DNA from: Rhodococcus ruber NBRC 15591
Lineage (GTDB): Bacteria; Actinomycetota; Actinomycetes; Mycobacteriales; Mycobacteriaceae
Length of the DNA: 64,000 nucleotides
Reading direction: 5' to 3'
Assembly: GCF_001894945.1 (NCBI RefSeq)
Contig: NZ_BCXE01000037.1
Span: 43,356-107,355, forward strand
Shown: in pieces, positions 8,397 to 16,904 of the stretch
How positions within the stretch are numbered: the stretch's first letter is position 1
Layout: every line of letters starts with the position of its first letter
The notes under the pieces: generated by a model
What the model was told of the DNA's origin: nothing
What the model saw: only the letters and a program-made list of their open reading frames with translations
Database searches by the model: none
Made by a program: the position numbers and the translations under genes

Positions 8397-9206
8397 GTGA
8401 CCGAGCCCACGACATGGGAAACGTTCACGCTCGAGCGACCCGAACCCGGGATCGCCGTCGTGACGCTGAACCGTCCCGAACGAATGAACTCGATGACGAA
8501 CACGATGTTCGTCGAACTCGAGAAAGTGGCGTTGCACCTCGACCACGAGGACGACCTGCGGGTCGTGATCCTCACCGGAGCCGGCAAGGCATTCTGCGGC
8601 GGGTTCGATCTCGACGACGCCGAAGGGCTGTCGTCGTTGACGCCGATGGGGATGCTCGATCAGCAGGAGCTGGCGGCGCGGGCGCTCTCGGCGATCCGCA
8701 GCATCCGCGTTCCGGTGATCGCGGCGGTCAACGGCGCGGCGGCCGGTGGAGGACTGTCCCTGTCCCTGGCTGCCGACATCCGGATCGGCTCGCCGGCCGC
8801 GCGGTTCAACGCGGCGTTCGTGCGAATCGGCCTCTCGGCTGGGGACCTGGGCGCCTCCTGGCACCTCACCCGGCTGATCGGCCCGGCGCGGGCCGCGGAG
8901 TTCGCCTACACGGGCCGATTCATCGAGGCCGTCGAGGCGGAGTCGCTCGGGCTGCTGAACGCGGTGGTTCCCGCCGAGTCGCTGCTCGACGAGGCGCTCG
9001 TGATGGCGCGCCTCATCTGCGCGAACTCGCCTGCCGGCGTGCAGCTATCGAAACGCGCACTGCACGCGAACATGGAGGTGTCGTCCTACGCCGCGGCGCT
9101 CGAACTGGAGAACCGTGGCCAGGCGCTGCTCACCCGTGGTGAGGACATGCCCGAAGCGCTGGCCGCGTTCAAGGACAAGCGCAGCCCGAAGTTCACGGGC
9201 CGGTGA
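8397..9206 (+). CDS. Crotonase-family protein lacking both hydratase glutamates
   Basis: A 269-residue crotonase starting at GTG after AAGGAG. The fold signature is clear (ERMNSM, CGGFDLDDA, NGAAAGGGLSLSLAADI). However, the two hydratase glutamates are replaced: the first position reads GGGLS and the second FNAAFVRIG. An aspartate is present in GLSAGDLGAS, where dienoyl-CoA isomerases and some other crotonases have an acidic residue. The protein is therefore more likely an isomerase, hydrolase or lyase than a hydratase. The next gene overlaps by 4 bases and is a clear paralogue, so they may form a hetero-oligomer. Confidence 0.85.
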   Translation: MTEPTTWETFTLERPEPGIAVVTLNRPERMNSMTNTMFVELEKVALHLDHEDDLRVVILTGAGKAFCGGFDLDDAEGLSSLTPMGMLDQQELAARALSAIRSIRVPVIAAVNGAAAGGGLSLSLAADIRIGSPAARFNAAFVRIGLSAGDLGASWHLTRLIGPARAAEFAYTGRFIEAVEAESLGLLNAVVPAESLLDEALVMARLICANSPAGVQLSKRALHANMEVSSYAAALELENRGQALLTRGEDMPEALAAFKDKRSPKFTGR

Positions 9207-10063
9207 TCGACATGACGCAGATGGACACGCGGGAAAATACGTCCGTGCTGAGCAACTACGAGCCACCCCGGCTGGAGACCCTCACCCTCGAGGTGCTCGA
9301 GGGCAAGATCGCCGTTCTCACGATCAACCGGCCCGACCGGATGAACTCGATGGTCGTGAAGATGTTCGAAGAGTTCAACACGGCCGCCTACGCATTGCGC
9401 GACACCGACGCGCGGGCACTGATCATCCGCGGTGCGGGCGAGCGGGCGTTCTGCGCCGGGTTCGACCTGGACGAGATCAGTGTGATCACCGAAATGGGCG
9501 TGCGCGAGTTCCTGAAATTCCAGGAGACCGCGACCGGAGGCCTTGCTGCGCTGCGGCATCTGCCGTTCCCGGTCATCGCGGCGATCCACGGCGCTGCCTC
9601 CGGCGGCGGTATGTCGCTCGCCCTCGCCGCCGACATCCGGCTCGTCGCCCCGACCGCGAAATTCAACGCGGCCTTCGTCAAGGTGGGGTTGTCCGTCGGG
9701 GAACTCGGCACCTCCTGGCAACTGACCCGCCTTGTCGGGCCGGGCCGGGCGGCGGAGATCGCGTACACGGCGCGCTTCGTCGGCGCCGAGGAGGCGGTCC
9801 GGATCGGGCTGGCCAACCGCGTGGTGCCGAGCGAGAACCTCTTCGACGAAGCCGTCGCACTGGCCGAGACGATCGCGACGAATTCTCCCGGCGGGATCCG
9901 GATGTCGAAGCGCGCGTTGCAGCGGAACCAGGAGGTGACCTCGTACGCGGCGGCGCTCGAGTTGGAGAACCGGGGGCAGGCGCTACTGACCCGATGCGCT
10001 GACATGCCGGAAGCGCTGGCCGCATTCAAGGAGAAGCGCGCTCCGCGTTTCACCGGGGCGTAG
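9203..10063 (+). CDS. Crotonase-family protein, tandem paralogue of the preceding gene
   Basis: A 286-residue crotonase whose GTG overlaps the previous stop (GTGA). It has a longer N-terminus and then the same pattern as its neighbour: RMNSMVVKM, CAGFDLDEI, ASGGGMSLALAADI, FNAAFVKVGLSVGELGTSW, and the identical ending ADMPEALAAFKEKR. Both hydratase glutamates are again absent; the acidic residue in the third loop is Glu instead of Asp. The pair looks like a local duplication that has diverged. An in-frame ATG at 9212 is an alternative start. Confidence 0.85.
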   Translation: MIDMTQMDTRENTSVLSNYEPPRLETLTLEVLEGKIAVLTINRPDRMNSMVVKMFEEFNTAAYALRDTDARALIIRGAGERAFCAGFDLDEISVITEMGVREFLKFQETATGGLAALRHLPFPVIAAIHGAASGGGMSLALAADIRLVAPTAKFNAAFVKVGLSVGELGTSWQLTRLVGPGRAAEIAYTARFVGAEEAVRIGLANRVVPSENLFDEAVALAETIATNSPGGIRMSKRALQRNQEVTSYAAALELENRGQALLTRCADMPEALAAFKEKRAPRFTGA

Positions 10064-10139
10064 ACGTCGACGAACGACTGCGTGCAGCGATCGGGGCCGG
10101 GCGGCGCGGCCGGCGGCACAATCTGATGGAGGCGAGAAT

Positions 10140-11174
10140 ATGACCTGGGAATGGACTCCCGACACCCTCGGCGCGCTGGAACGATTTCTGCGTGAGCGGG
10201 GTATCACAGATGGACCGCTGACGACGTCGCGTATCGGTGACGGGCATTCCAATCTGACGTTCCTGGTGTCCGACGGGGTACGTCGGGTGATCGTCCGTCG
10301 ACCGCCCCCGCCGCCCGTCCCGCCGGGTGCTCACGACATGCTGCGGGAGGCTCGGCTCGTCGGTGCACTCGCCGGCAGCGGCGTGCCGGTGGCGGCCGTT
10401 CTTGCCGTCGGTCAGACGGGCGACGTGCTCGACGTCCCGTTCTACGTGATGGATTACGTCGCCGGTCCGGTGGTCACCACCGAGACCCCGGCCGCGCTGA
10501 GCGCGCCGGCCGACCGTCGCCGGATCGGTGAGGCGCTGATCGACACCCTCGCGGCACTGCACGCGGTCGACTGGCGGGCCGCCGGCCTCGGTGACCTCGG
10601 CCGGCCGGACGGTTTCAACGAGCGTCATCTGCGCCGCATGGGCCGGTTGGTGGCTGCCGAGGACGGGACGCCGCCGCCGGAGTTCGCGGAGATCGATGCG
10701 TGGCTCGCCGCCCACGTTCCCGCCGAGTCCGGTGCGGCGATCATCCACAACGACTACCGCATCGGCAACGTCATCCTCGCTTCTGACCCGCCGGGACGTA
10801 TTGCGGCGGTGCTGGACTGGGAGCTCGCGACGATCGGCGACCCGCTGTTCGATCTGGGGTATTTCCTTGCGTCGTATCCCGTCGAGGGGGAGGAACGCAC
10901 GCCGACCGAAGATCTCGGTGTCGCGGTCCTCGAGGAGGGGTATCCGACCCGCGACGAACTGGCCCAGCGGTATGCGGCTGCCACCGGCGCGGACCTGTCG
11001 AACCTCGACTGGTACACGGCACTGGCCCTGTGGAAGCTGGCGGTGCTGTACGAGTACGGGCGGCGCCGGGCCGTGGCCGGCGTCGGGGATCAGTACTACC
11101 GCGACGGCGCCCTGGTGCGTGCCTTTCTCGACGCCGCGCACCGGGCGGCGGGGCTGACGGTAGCCGGGGTCTGA
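10140..11174 (+). CDS. APH-fold phosphotransferase (acyl-CoA-associated kinase, LvaA/ACAD10-kinase-like)
   Basis: A 344-residue protein of the aminoglycoside phosphotransferase fold. The catalytic loop is IIHNDYRIGN (HxDxxxxN), and the metal-binding motif is LDWELATIGDPLFDLG. Proteins of this group next to acyl-CoA genes, such as Pseudomonas LvaA and the kinase domain of ACAD10/11, phosphorylate the hydroxyl of 4-hydroxyacyl-CoAs so that an acyl-CoA dehydrogenase-like partner can eliminate it. Drug resistance is unlikely in this setting. The gene ends the 7146 operon, converging on the PaaX-like gene. A second copy of this family is at 43059. Confidence 0.8.
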   Translation: MTWEWTPDTLGALERFLRERGITDGPLTTSRIGDGHSNLTFLVSDGVRRVIVRRPPPPPVPPGAHDMLREARLVGALAGSGVPVAAVLAVGQTGDVLDVPFYVMDYVAGPVVTTETPAALSAPADRRRIGEALIDTLAALHAVDWRAAGLGDLGRPDGFNERHLRRMGRLVAAEDGTPPPEFAEIDAWLAAHVPAESGAAIIHNDYRIGNVILASDPPGRIAAVLDWELATIGDPLFDLGYFLASYPVEGEERTPTEDLGVAVLEEGYPTRDELAQRYAAATGADLSNLDWYTALALWKLAVLYEYGRRRAVAGVGDQYYRDGALVRAFLDAAHRAAGLTVAGV

Positions 11175-11211
11175 TCGGGCCGGTACCAGCCGGGCTCCGA
11201 CCCGGTGGCCC

Positions 11212-12057
11212 CTACCCGACGCCCGCGATCTCACGCCAGCGAGCGTGCGCTGCCGGCGTCCACTCGGTACGCAGGTCGCGCAGTCGCTTCGCCGCCCGCA
11301 GTCCGGCCCAGTCCGGCAGCAGGACCTCGGGCAGTCGGGGGTCCAGGTAGGGCATCCGGCGCAGGGAATCGGCCAGCTGCAGGTGGGTGATGAGCAACTC
11401 GTCGTCCGAGGCGAATCCGCGCACGTCGAACCGGGCGAGCAGCTCGTCGTAAACCTTCTCGGCCTCGTCGAGATCCCAGGACCGCCGCACGAGTTCGGCC
11501 TCGGTGATGCCCGGCTGGCCGATTGGGCCGACGAAGGTGACCGTGTTGTCGGTCAACCCCAGCGACTCGATCGTCCTGGCGGCCTCCGCGGCGCGATCGA
11601 CGTGGGGGGTCACCCAGACCCCGGGGGTCGGGTTTCCGAAGCCGGCCCACCGCAATGCCGCATACAGTTTCTTGCGGCTCGAGCGGTGAGATTCGGGAAC
11701 CGGGACGTTGATCACCAGCCAACGGCCGTCCCACTGGGTGACGTCGACATCGGGGGGAAAGACACGCATGTCGCCTTCGGCGAACAGTCGGTGCGCTTCG
11801 TCGGTCAGGTGCCACAACGTCTCCCGACCGACCCGCTCGGCGGCGATCAACCCGGACGATCCCGTGCGGGCCAGAGCCTGCCGTGCCGCGGGCTCACCGA
11901 ATCCAAGTCCCTTCAGGACGTGGAGCAGTGCCGCGGTACGAACCGGTCGACCGTATGGTTCGACCAACTCGCCGAGCACCGTCACAAGCACGGATCGGGC
12001 GCTGCGGGTGGGGGTTGCGTCCTTGTCGGACGCGGATCCGATGTCGGGATCAATCAT
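11212..12057 (-). CDS. PaaX-family transcriptional regulator
   Basis: A 281-residue PaaX-type protein. The N-terminal winged helix spans about residues 20-90 (SVLVTVLGELVEPYGRPVRT, then ARQALARTGSSGLI), followed by the central domain with RKKLYAALRWAGFG and TPGVWVTPH. The C-terminal part includes WDLDEAEKVYDELL and DPRLPEVLLPDWAG, all typical of PaaX. PaaX represses phenylacetate genes and is released by an aryl-CoA ester. Next to a benzoyl-CoA-reductase-like operon it is a good candidate sensor of an aryl- or alicyclic-CoA. It is probably cotranscribed with the racemase upstream (77-base gap). Confidence 0.87.
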   Translation of the reverse strand: MIDPDIGSASDKDATPTRSARSVLVTVLGELVEPYGRPVRTAALLHVLKGLGFGEPAARQALARTGSSGLIAAERVGRETLWHLTDEAHRLFAEGDMRVFPPDVDVTQWDGRWLVINVPVPESHRSSRKKLYAALRWAGFGNPTPGVWVTPHVDRAAEAARTIESLGLTDNTVTFVGPIGQPGITEAELVRRSWDLDEAEKVYDELLARFDVRGFASDDELLITHLQLADSLRRMPYLDPRLPEVLLPDWAGLRAAKRLRDLRTEWTPAAHARWREIAGVG

Positions 12058-12134
12058 GGGTCCATCGTCGCGCAGGCGGTCGGAGCAACGCCACACCGGA
12101 CCCCGGCGGGGCGGGGGCGGCGGGATGTCGCACA

Positions 12135-13241
12135 TCAGTCCGCACCGTCGACACCCCAGTCGCGCAAGACGGCGTCGGTGTCCGCGCCGGGCACGCGAGG
12201 TGCCGAGTACGTGGCCGGCGCCGCGTTCGCGAAGCGTGGCGATGCCGCCGGCTGACGCTGTCCGAACGATTCGACGACTGTCCCGCGTGCGGCGATGTGC
12301 GGGTGCGCCGCGACCTCGTCCAGGGCGAGCACCGGCGTGAAACACGCGTCGAGGGGGGCGAAGTGCTCCACCCATTCGTCGCGATCGCGTCCGCGGAAGA
12401 TCTCGGCGAACCGAGTGCGCACCGTAGGCCAGGCCGTGCGATCGTATTGATCGGGAAGGTGTGCCGGGTCGAGTCCGAGGCCCGTGAGCAGGTGCGCGTA
12501 GAACGCCGGCTCGACCGCGCCGACTGCGACGTACCGCCCGTCGGCACATTCGTAGGTGTCGTAGAACGGGGCCGCGCCGTCGACGACGTTGGTTCCCCGG
12601 TCGGCGGACCATAGGCCGTTTTCGGTCAGCGTCCAGTACATCGTCATCAGCGTGCTGACGCCGTCGACCATCGCGACGTCGACGACGTCACCCTGCCCGG
12701 ACCGCTCCCGCGCATAGAGGGCACCGAGGATGCCGGTGATCGCCAGCATCGAGCCTCCCCCCAGGTCGGCGACCAGGTTGAGCGGCGCCAGCGGGCGTTC
12801 GCCTTTCCGTCCGATCGCGTTCAACGCCCCGGTGAGGGCGAGGTAGTTGATGTCGTGCCCCGCGTAGGGGGCCAGCGGACCGTCCTGTCCCCATCCGGTG
12901 ATCCGGGCGTAGACGAGTCGGGGATTGCGTGCTCGGCACACCTCGGGGCCGATGCCGAGGCGTTCCGCCGCGCCGGGGCGGTAGCCCTCGATGAGCACAT
13001 CCGCATTGTCGACGAGGTCCAGCACGCGCTGCAGATCGTCGGGATCTTTCAGATCGGCGCGGACCGAGCGACGGTTGCGCAGGCCGGCGTCCTGCTCCAC
13101 GGGCAGGAGTTGGCTCACCCCGCCGGGACGTTCGATCCGCACGACGTCCGCCCCGAGGTCGGCCAGCAGCATCGCGGCATGGGGGGAGGGGCCGATCCCG
13201 GCCAGCTCGACCACCCGCAGCCCGTCGAGTACACGCGTCAT
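12135..13241 (-). CDS. Alpha-methylacyl-CoA racemase-like protein, second copy
   Basis: A 368-residue CaiB/BaiF-fold protein with His129 in [13 protein letters not shown] and Asp159 in LVADLGGGS, the AMACR proton-transfer residues. It shares with the 7146 protein [10 protein letters not shown], the [16 protein letters not shown] region and the C-terminal HPHIAARGT. It is transcribed divergently from the BcrC-like gene; the 135-base gap holds promoters for both. Two racemases in one island imply substrates with a chiral alpha carbon on both sides of the pathway. A CoA-transferase role is possible for this family but less likely given the active-site pattern. Confidence 0.82.
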   Translation of the reverse strand: MTRVLDGLRVVELAGIGPSPHAAMLLADLGADVVRIERPGGVSQLLPVEQDAGLRNRRSVRADLKDPDDLQRVLDLVDNADVLIEGYRPGAAERLGIGPEVCRARNPRLVYARITGWGQDGPLAPYAGHDINYLALTGALNAIGRKGERPLAPLNLVADLGGGSMLAITGILGALYARERSGQGDVVDVAMVDGVSTLMTMYWTLTENGLWSADRGTNVVDGAAPFYDTYECADGRYVAVGAVEPAFYAHLLTGLGLDPAHLPDQYDRTAWPTVRTRFAEIFRGRDRDEWVEHFAPLDACFTPVLALDEVAAHPHIAARGTVVESFGQRQPAASPRFANAAPATYSAPRVPGADTDAVLRDWGVDGAD

Positions 13242-13263
13242 CTTCTACCTCCGAACGGCATCA

Positions 13264-13306
13264 ATGTTTGACAACTCTGGATACTAACTACCAAATTAAG
13301 TATTAT
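13264..13306 (+). promoter_or_regulatory. Promoter region of the BcrC/BcrB/activase operon with a shared activator-like box
   Basis: ATGTTTGACAACTCTG (13264-13279) lies 21 bases before a -10-like TATTAT (13301-13306). The same box, ATGTTTGACAGATCTG, lies at 17791-17806 ahead of TATATT (17831-17836) and the ligase gene. TTGACA is too far from the -10 to be a normal -35, so the box is more likely an activator site covering the -35 region. The adjacent GAF-LuxR pair (23644, 24798) are candidate activators. The region also holds the promoter of the divergent racemase gene. Confidence 0.5.
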
Positions 13307-13376
13307 CTAGCTCGACGTCGCAGCGAAGCACCGACTTGTCGCTGTCGGCATCCATCGACGAATCCGAGGGCGAAAC

Positions 13377-14549
13377 GTGAACAGACTCAGTCCAGAACTG
13401 ATGGCGACGCTGCGCGCCGCGGCCGACGATCCGGTCACCTACGCGCAGACATGGAAGGCGACCCATGGCCGCAGCTTGATCGGTTCCTTCCCGATGAACT
13501 TTCCCTCCGAACTCGTGCACGCCGCCGGCGCCCTTCCGGTGCTCATCCAGGAGAACCGGACCCCGATCACCGAAGGCCGCAACCTGCTCGCCGAGTTCTA
13601 CTGCGGATACACCCGCAGTGTCGCCGATCAGGCGGCGCTCGGTCAGCTCGACGTCTTCGACGCCTTCGTGGCGGCGGACCACTGCGTGCAATTGCTCGGC
13701 GCGGTGGACGTGATCCGATGGGCGCGACCCGAGAAACCTGTGCACTTCGCCCAGCTCACCAGCGCCATGGACGATACGTGGACAAGACCGCGGGTGGCGG
13801 GTCGCATCGGCGAACTCACCACCGAGATCGAAGCCGCCCTGGGTGTTTCGATCACTTCCGATACCTTGACCGCCAGCATTCGGATGTTCAACGCCAACCG
13901 GCGTCTGCTGCGCGAGTTCTATGAGCTGCGTCGCTCCGGCCGGCTCCGCATCACCGCAAGCGAAATGCAGGTGCTGGTGAAGTCGAGCATGGTGATGGAC
14001 ATCGTCGAACACACCGCTGCCCTCGAGCGCCTTCTCGACGCGATCGAGCCGGCTGCGGAAGCGCAGCCCGACGTGGTCAGGCTCTATCTGTCCGGCCACT
14101 TCTGCCACGCCCCGCGGCCCGAACTGCTGGACGTGATCGAGGAGACCGGGGTGATCGTGGTCGACGACGACCTGTACACCGGATACCGCTACATCTCCAC
14201 CGATGTGCCCGAGAACGGTGATCCGTTCGAGGCGCTGTCGACCTGGTATCTGGAGCGAAACCTCAACGCCCCATGCCCCACCCGAGTGACCACTCAGGTC
14301 GACTGGGACCGATACCTGATCGACGAACTCGCTCGAAGCAACGCGAACGGCGTGATCGTGATGATGGCGAAGTTCTGCGAACCTCACATGCTCTACTACC
14401 CGGAACTGCGGAAAGCGCTGGAGAGTAACCGAACCCCCGTGCTCCTCATCGAAACCGAACACGAGGGCAATCCTGTGGAAACACTCCGGACCCGGGTCGA
14501 GACCTTTGTGGAGCGAATCCGCCGGCTCCCCGCGCCGGTGCTGTCCTGA
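13377..14549 (+). CDS. Benzoyl-CoA reductase / 2-hydroxyacyl-CoA dehydratase subunit, BcrC/BadD-like
   Basis: A 390-residue protein of the HgdB/BcrC family, normal family length. Recognisable stretches are the N-terminal VHAAGALPV, GHFCHAPRPEL followed by IVVDDDLYTG, and near the end KFCEPHMLYYPELRKALE with VLLIETEHEG and TRVETFVERI. Cys76, Cys103 and Cys334 lie where the family places Fe-S ligands. Such subunits form a heterodimer with a BcrB-like partner and receive low-potential electrons from an ATP-dependent activator. They either reduce an aromatic acyl-CoA ring or remove water from a 2-hydroxyacyl-CoA. Two genes follow at 30-base spacing. Which reaction it performs cannot be read from sequence alone. 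Confidence 0.88.
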   Translation: MNRLSPELMATLRAAADDPVTYAQTWKATHGRSLIGSFPMNFPSELVHAAGALPVLIQENRTPITEGRNLLAEFYCGYTRSVADQAALGQLDVFDAFVAADHCVQLLGAVDVIRWARPEKPVHFAQLTSAMDDTWTRPRVAGRIGELTTEIEAALGVSITSDTLTASIRMFNANRRLLREFYELRRSGRLRITASEMQVLVKSSMVMDIVEHTAALERLLDAIEPAAEAQPDVVRLYLSGHFCHAPRPELLDVIEETGVIVVDDDLYTGYRYISTDVPENGDPFEALSTWYLERNLNAPCPTRVTTQVDWDRYLIDELARSNANGVIVMMAKFCEPHMLYYPELRKALESNRTPVLLIETEHEGNPVETLRTRVETFVERIRRLPAPVLS

Positions 14550-14579
14550 AACCTGCTCGACCACCCGAGGGAGATCGTG

Positions 14580-15920
14580 ATGACTGTTGCACAACCGCGC
14601 AAGGACAAGGCCCACCGTCTGTCCAGTACCCGCGTCGGCGGCAAGCTGGTCGCCGACTACTGGGAAAACATTTTCACCGCGAAGGAGCGCGGTAAGCACG
14701 TCGTCTGGTACAACGGCGCAGCGTTGAACCCGCTCTTCCAGGCGGCCGGCCTCGAATGGTGCCACGGTGAGGCGTTCGCTGCACGACTGGCCGCCCAGCA
14801 TCTCGAGGGTCCGGCTCAGGCCGCCGGGGCCGAGTACGGCTACATCAACGAGCTGTGCTCGTACGCCCGCACGCACCTCGGCTGCGCCGTGCTGACGCAT
14901 CAGAACAGCGGGCGGAGCGAGACCGGCGTCGTGGGCCTGACCGATCAGCAGGAGCTCGCGAGCAAGCTGCCCGCTCCGGACTTCTTCGTGAACGGATATG
15001 CCGGCTGCAGCACCGGACAGCAGTGGGACGCCATGACGTACCGAGTGTTCGACCGCAAGTTGCCTCTGTTCAACGTCTCGCTCCCGATGCTGTGGGGCAA
15101 CAAACCCGACGCGGGATACATGCGCGGGGAGGAGTGGGTCGAGGTCGGCAAGTACGTCGAGGGCCAGCTCCGGGAGCTGGTCGACTTCCTGGAGTACCAG
15201 ACCGGCCGGCCGTTCGACTGGGATGCGCTCAGCGAGAGCATGTCATACATCAAGCGAGCTTCGGAGTTGCGTCTCGAAGGTATGGAACTTTGCCGGCAGG
15301 CGCCGACCCCGGCGACCTACTGGGACTGGGTGGCGAGCATCGCGCCGATCAACTTCCTGCCTGGCAACCAGGATCTCGTGGACTACTTCGCCGGGGTGAA
15401 GACCGAGATCGAACAGCGGATCGCCGACGGTGTCAGCGCCGTGGAGAACGAGCGCTACCGGGTCTACTTCGACGGGATCATGAACTGGAACAAACTCGGA
15501 TTCCTGACCAGGAAGTTCGCCGAGTACGACGTGGCCGTGGTGGCAGGCCGGTACACCCACGAATCCTTCTGGCAGGAACCACAACTCATCGACGTCGACA
15601 ATCCGCTGCTCGGTATGGCGCAACACTACCTGCTCTGCCCGCTCAACCACGGGCTGAAGAACCTGCAGGAGCTGTTGTTGCGTCGTCTCGACGAATATGC
15701 GATCGACGGCATCGCCTTCCACTCCACCCGGACCTGCCGGGCGATGACCAACCCGCAGTCGATGCTCGCCCGGGCCGCCGAGACCGGGCGAGGAGTCAAG
15801 TCGTTCTTCTTCGAGGGGGACGTTGCCGACGCATCGTTCTACAACGACGAGTTGTTCGACAGCCGCCTCGAAGCGATGCTGGAGGCGATCGATGTGCAGC
15901 GGATGAGGTCCGCGGTCTAG
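14580..15920 (+). CDS. Benzoyl-CoA reductase / 2-hydroxyacyl-CoA dehydratase subunit, BcrB/BadE-like
   Basis: A 446-residue protein that aligns over its full length, by eye, with BcrB of Thauera aromatica as I remember it. Corresponding segments are ELCSYAR, NGYAGCSTGQQWDAM, KTEIEQRIADG with RYRVYFDGIMNW, DGIAFHSTRTCRAM and the ending FFFEGDVADASFY. Cys93, Cys143 and Cys386 fit the ligand set of the active-site cluster. The ATG at 14580 is chosen over the GTG at 14577 because GAGGGA (14568-14573) then has better spacing. In class I benzoyl-CoA reductases this subunit pairs with BcrC; the same pairing is encoded here. Confidence 0.88.
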   Translation: MTVAQPRKDKAHRLSSTRVGGKLVADYWENIFTAKERGKHVVWYNGAALNPLFQAAGLEWCHGEAFAARLAAQHLEGPAQAAGAEYGYINELCSYARTHLGCAVLTHQNSGRSETGVVGLTDQQELASKLPAPDFFVNGYAGCSTGQQWDAMTYRVFDRKLPLFNVSLPMLWGNKPDAGYMRGEEWVEVGKYVEGQLRELVDFLEYQTGRPFDWDALSESMSYIKRASELRLEGMELCRQAPTPATYWDWVASIAPINFLPGNQDLVDYFAGVKTEIEQRIADGVSAVENERYRVYFDGIMNWNKLGFLTRKFAEYDVAVVAGRYTHESFWQEPQLIDVDNPLLGMAQHYLLCPLNHGLKNLQELLLRRLDEYAIDGIAFHSTRTCRAMTNPQSMLARAAETGRGVKSFFFEGDVADASFYNDELFDSRLEAMLEAIDVQRMRSAV

Positions 15921-15950
15921 CGCGATACCGTACCGGAAGAGACGAGTGCG

Positions 15951-16904
15951 ATGAGTACCGACAAGTGGTTCGTCATGGGCGTCGATCTGGGATCGACGAC
16001 CGCGAAGGCTGCCGTCGTCGATCAGGACGGTGCGTTGTGCGGGACGGATGTCGTGCAGATGGGCGCTGTGAGCCGCGAAGCTGTCACCCGTGCGATCGAG
16101 GGTGCCGCCGTCGCGGCAGGAGTGCCACGCGAGGCCATTCGATGGACAGTGAGCACCGGGTACGGCCGCCGATTGGTTCCGGGCGCCGACCGCACCTTCA
16201 CCGAGATCACCTGCCATGCGCGCGGCGCGGCAGCACTGCGTCCGGGGGTCCGGCTCGTCATCGACATCGGCGGCCAGGACAGCAAGGCGATCATCGTCGA
16301 CGACGACGGATTGGTGGAACGTTTCGCCATGAACGACCGTTGCGCGAGCGGAACGGGTCGATTCTTCGATGTGCTGGCCCGCGCGCTCGAGATCGACATC
16401 GATGCGGTGGGGGATCTTGCGCTCGCCGGTGCCGACGGCCTCGAGGTCAGCAGTATGTGTGCCACATTCGCCGAAACCGAGGTGATTTCCCTGCTCGCAC
16501 AGGGGCAGGACAAGGCCGACATCGCCGCGTCCGTGCACCGTGCGGTTGCGGCGCGCACCCTGGGGCTGGTCGGTCAAGTCGGCAGGGCCACACCGGCGGT
16601 GATGACCGGCGGTGTGGCCAAGAACCCGGCTGCGATCCGGTGTGTATCGCAGGCGTTGAGACATCCGATCGAGGTGCTCGACCAGCCGCAGATCGCCGGT
16701 GCCTACGGCGCGGGGCTGCTTGCACGCGACGAGTATCGCGGCGCCCGAACAGCCCTGCCCGCTCGCGATGCCGCGACGGAGACGAACATGGCATCGCGAA
16801 GTCCGGGCGGTGGTCAGCACTGTGCGAGCTGCGACGGTGTCCTGGACGGTGATCATGCGCATGCCGGCCGACCGGTGATGCTCGATCTGCGGAGGAACGA
16901 TTGA
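15951..16904 (+). CDS. ATP-dependent activator (BadF/BcrA/HgdC-type ASKHA ATPase) of the reductase/dehydratase
   Basis: A 317-residue ASKHA ATPase. It has GVDLGSTTAKA (phosphate 1), STGYGR, DIGGQDSKAI (phosphate 2), NDRCASGTGRF with Cys131, and MCATFAETEVIS with Cys170. The two cysteines are those that bridge a [4Fe-4S] cluster across the dimer in this family. GGVAKN and GAYGAGL complete the fold. ATP hydrolysis drives electrons to very low potential and passes them to the two subunits encoded upstream. Only one activator gene is present, as in 2-hydroxyacyl-CoA dehydratases, whereas known class I benzoyl-CoA reductases use two. The last ~45 residues are an unusual tail with His-Cys-Ala-Ser-Cys (290-294). 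Confidence 0.9.
   Translation: MSTDKWFVMGVDLGSTTAKAAVVDQDGALCGTDVVQMGAVSREAVTRAIEGAAVAAGVPREAIRWTVSTGYGRRLVPGADRTFTEITCHARGAAALRPGVRLVIDIGGQDSKAIIVDDDGLVERFAMNDRCASGTGRFFDVLARALEIDIDAVGDLALAGADGLEVSSMCATFAETEVISLLAQGQDKADIAASVHRAVAARTLGLVGQVGRATPAVMTGGVAKNPAAIRCVSQALRHPIEVLDQPQIAGAYGAGLLARDEYRGARTALPARDAATETNMASRSPGGGQHCASCDGVLDGDHAHAGRPVMLDLRRND

Noticed and set aside
10140..11174. Aminoglycoside resistance kinase
   Set aside because: The motifs are shared by the whole APH fold; the operon context is acyl-CoA catabolism and no mobile or resistance genes are adjacent.
13377..16904. Naming the three genes bcrC, bcrB and bcrA or assigning benzoyl-CoA reductase outright
   Set aside because: Only one activator gene is present and motifs are shared with 2-hydroxyacyl-CoA dehydratases; the reaction cannot be fixed from sequence alone.
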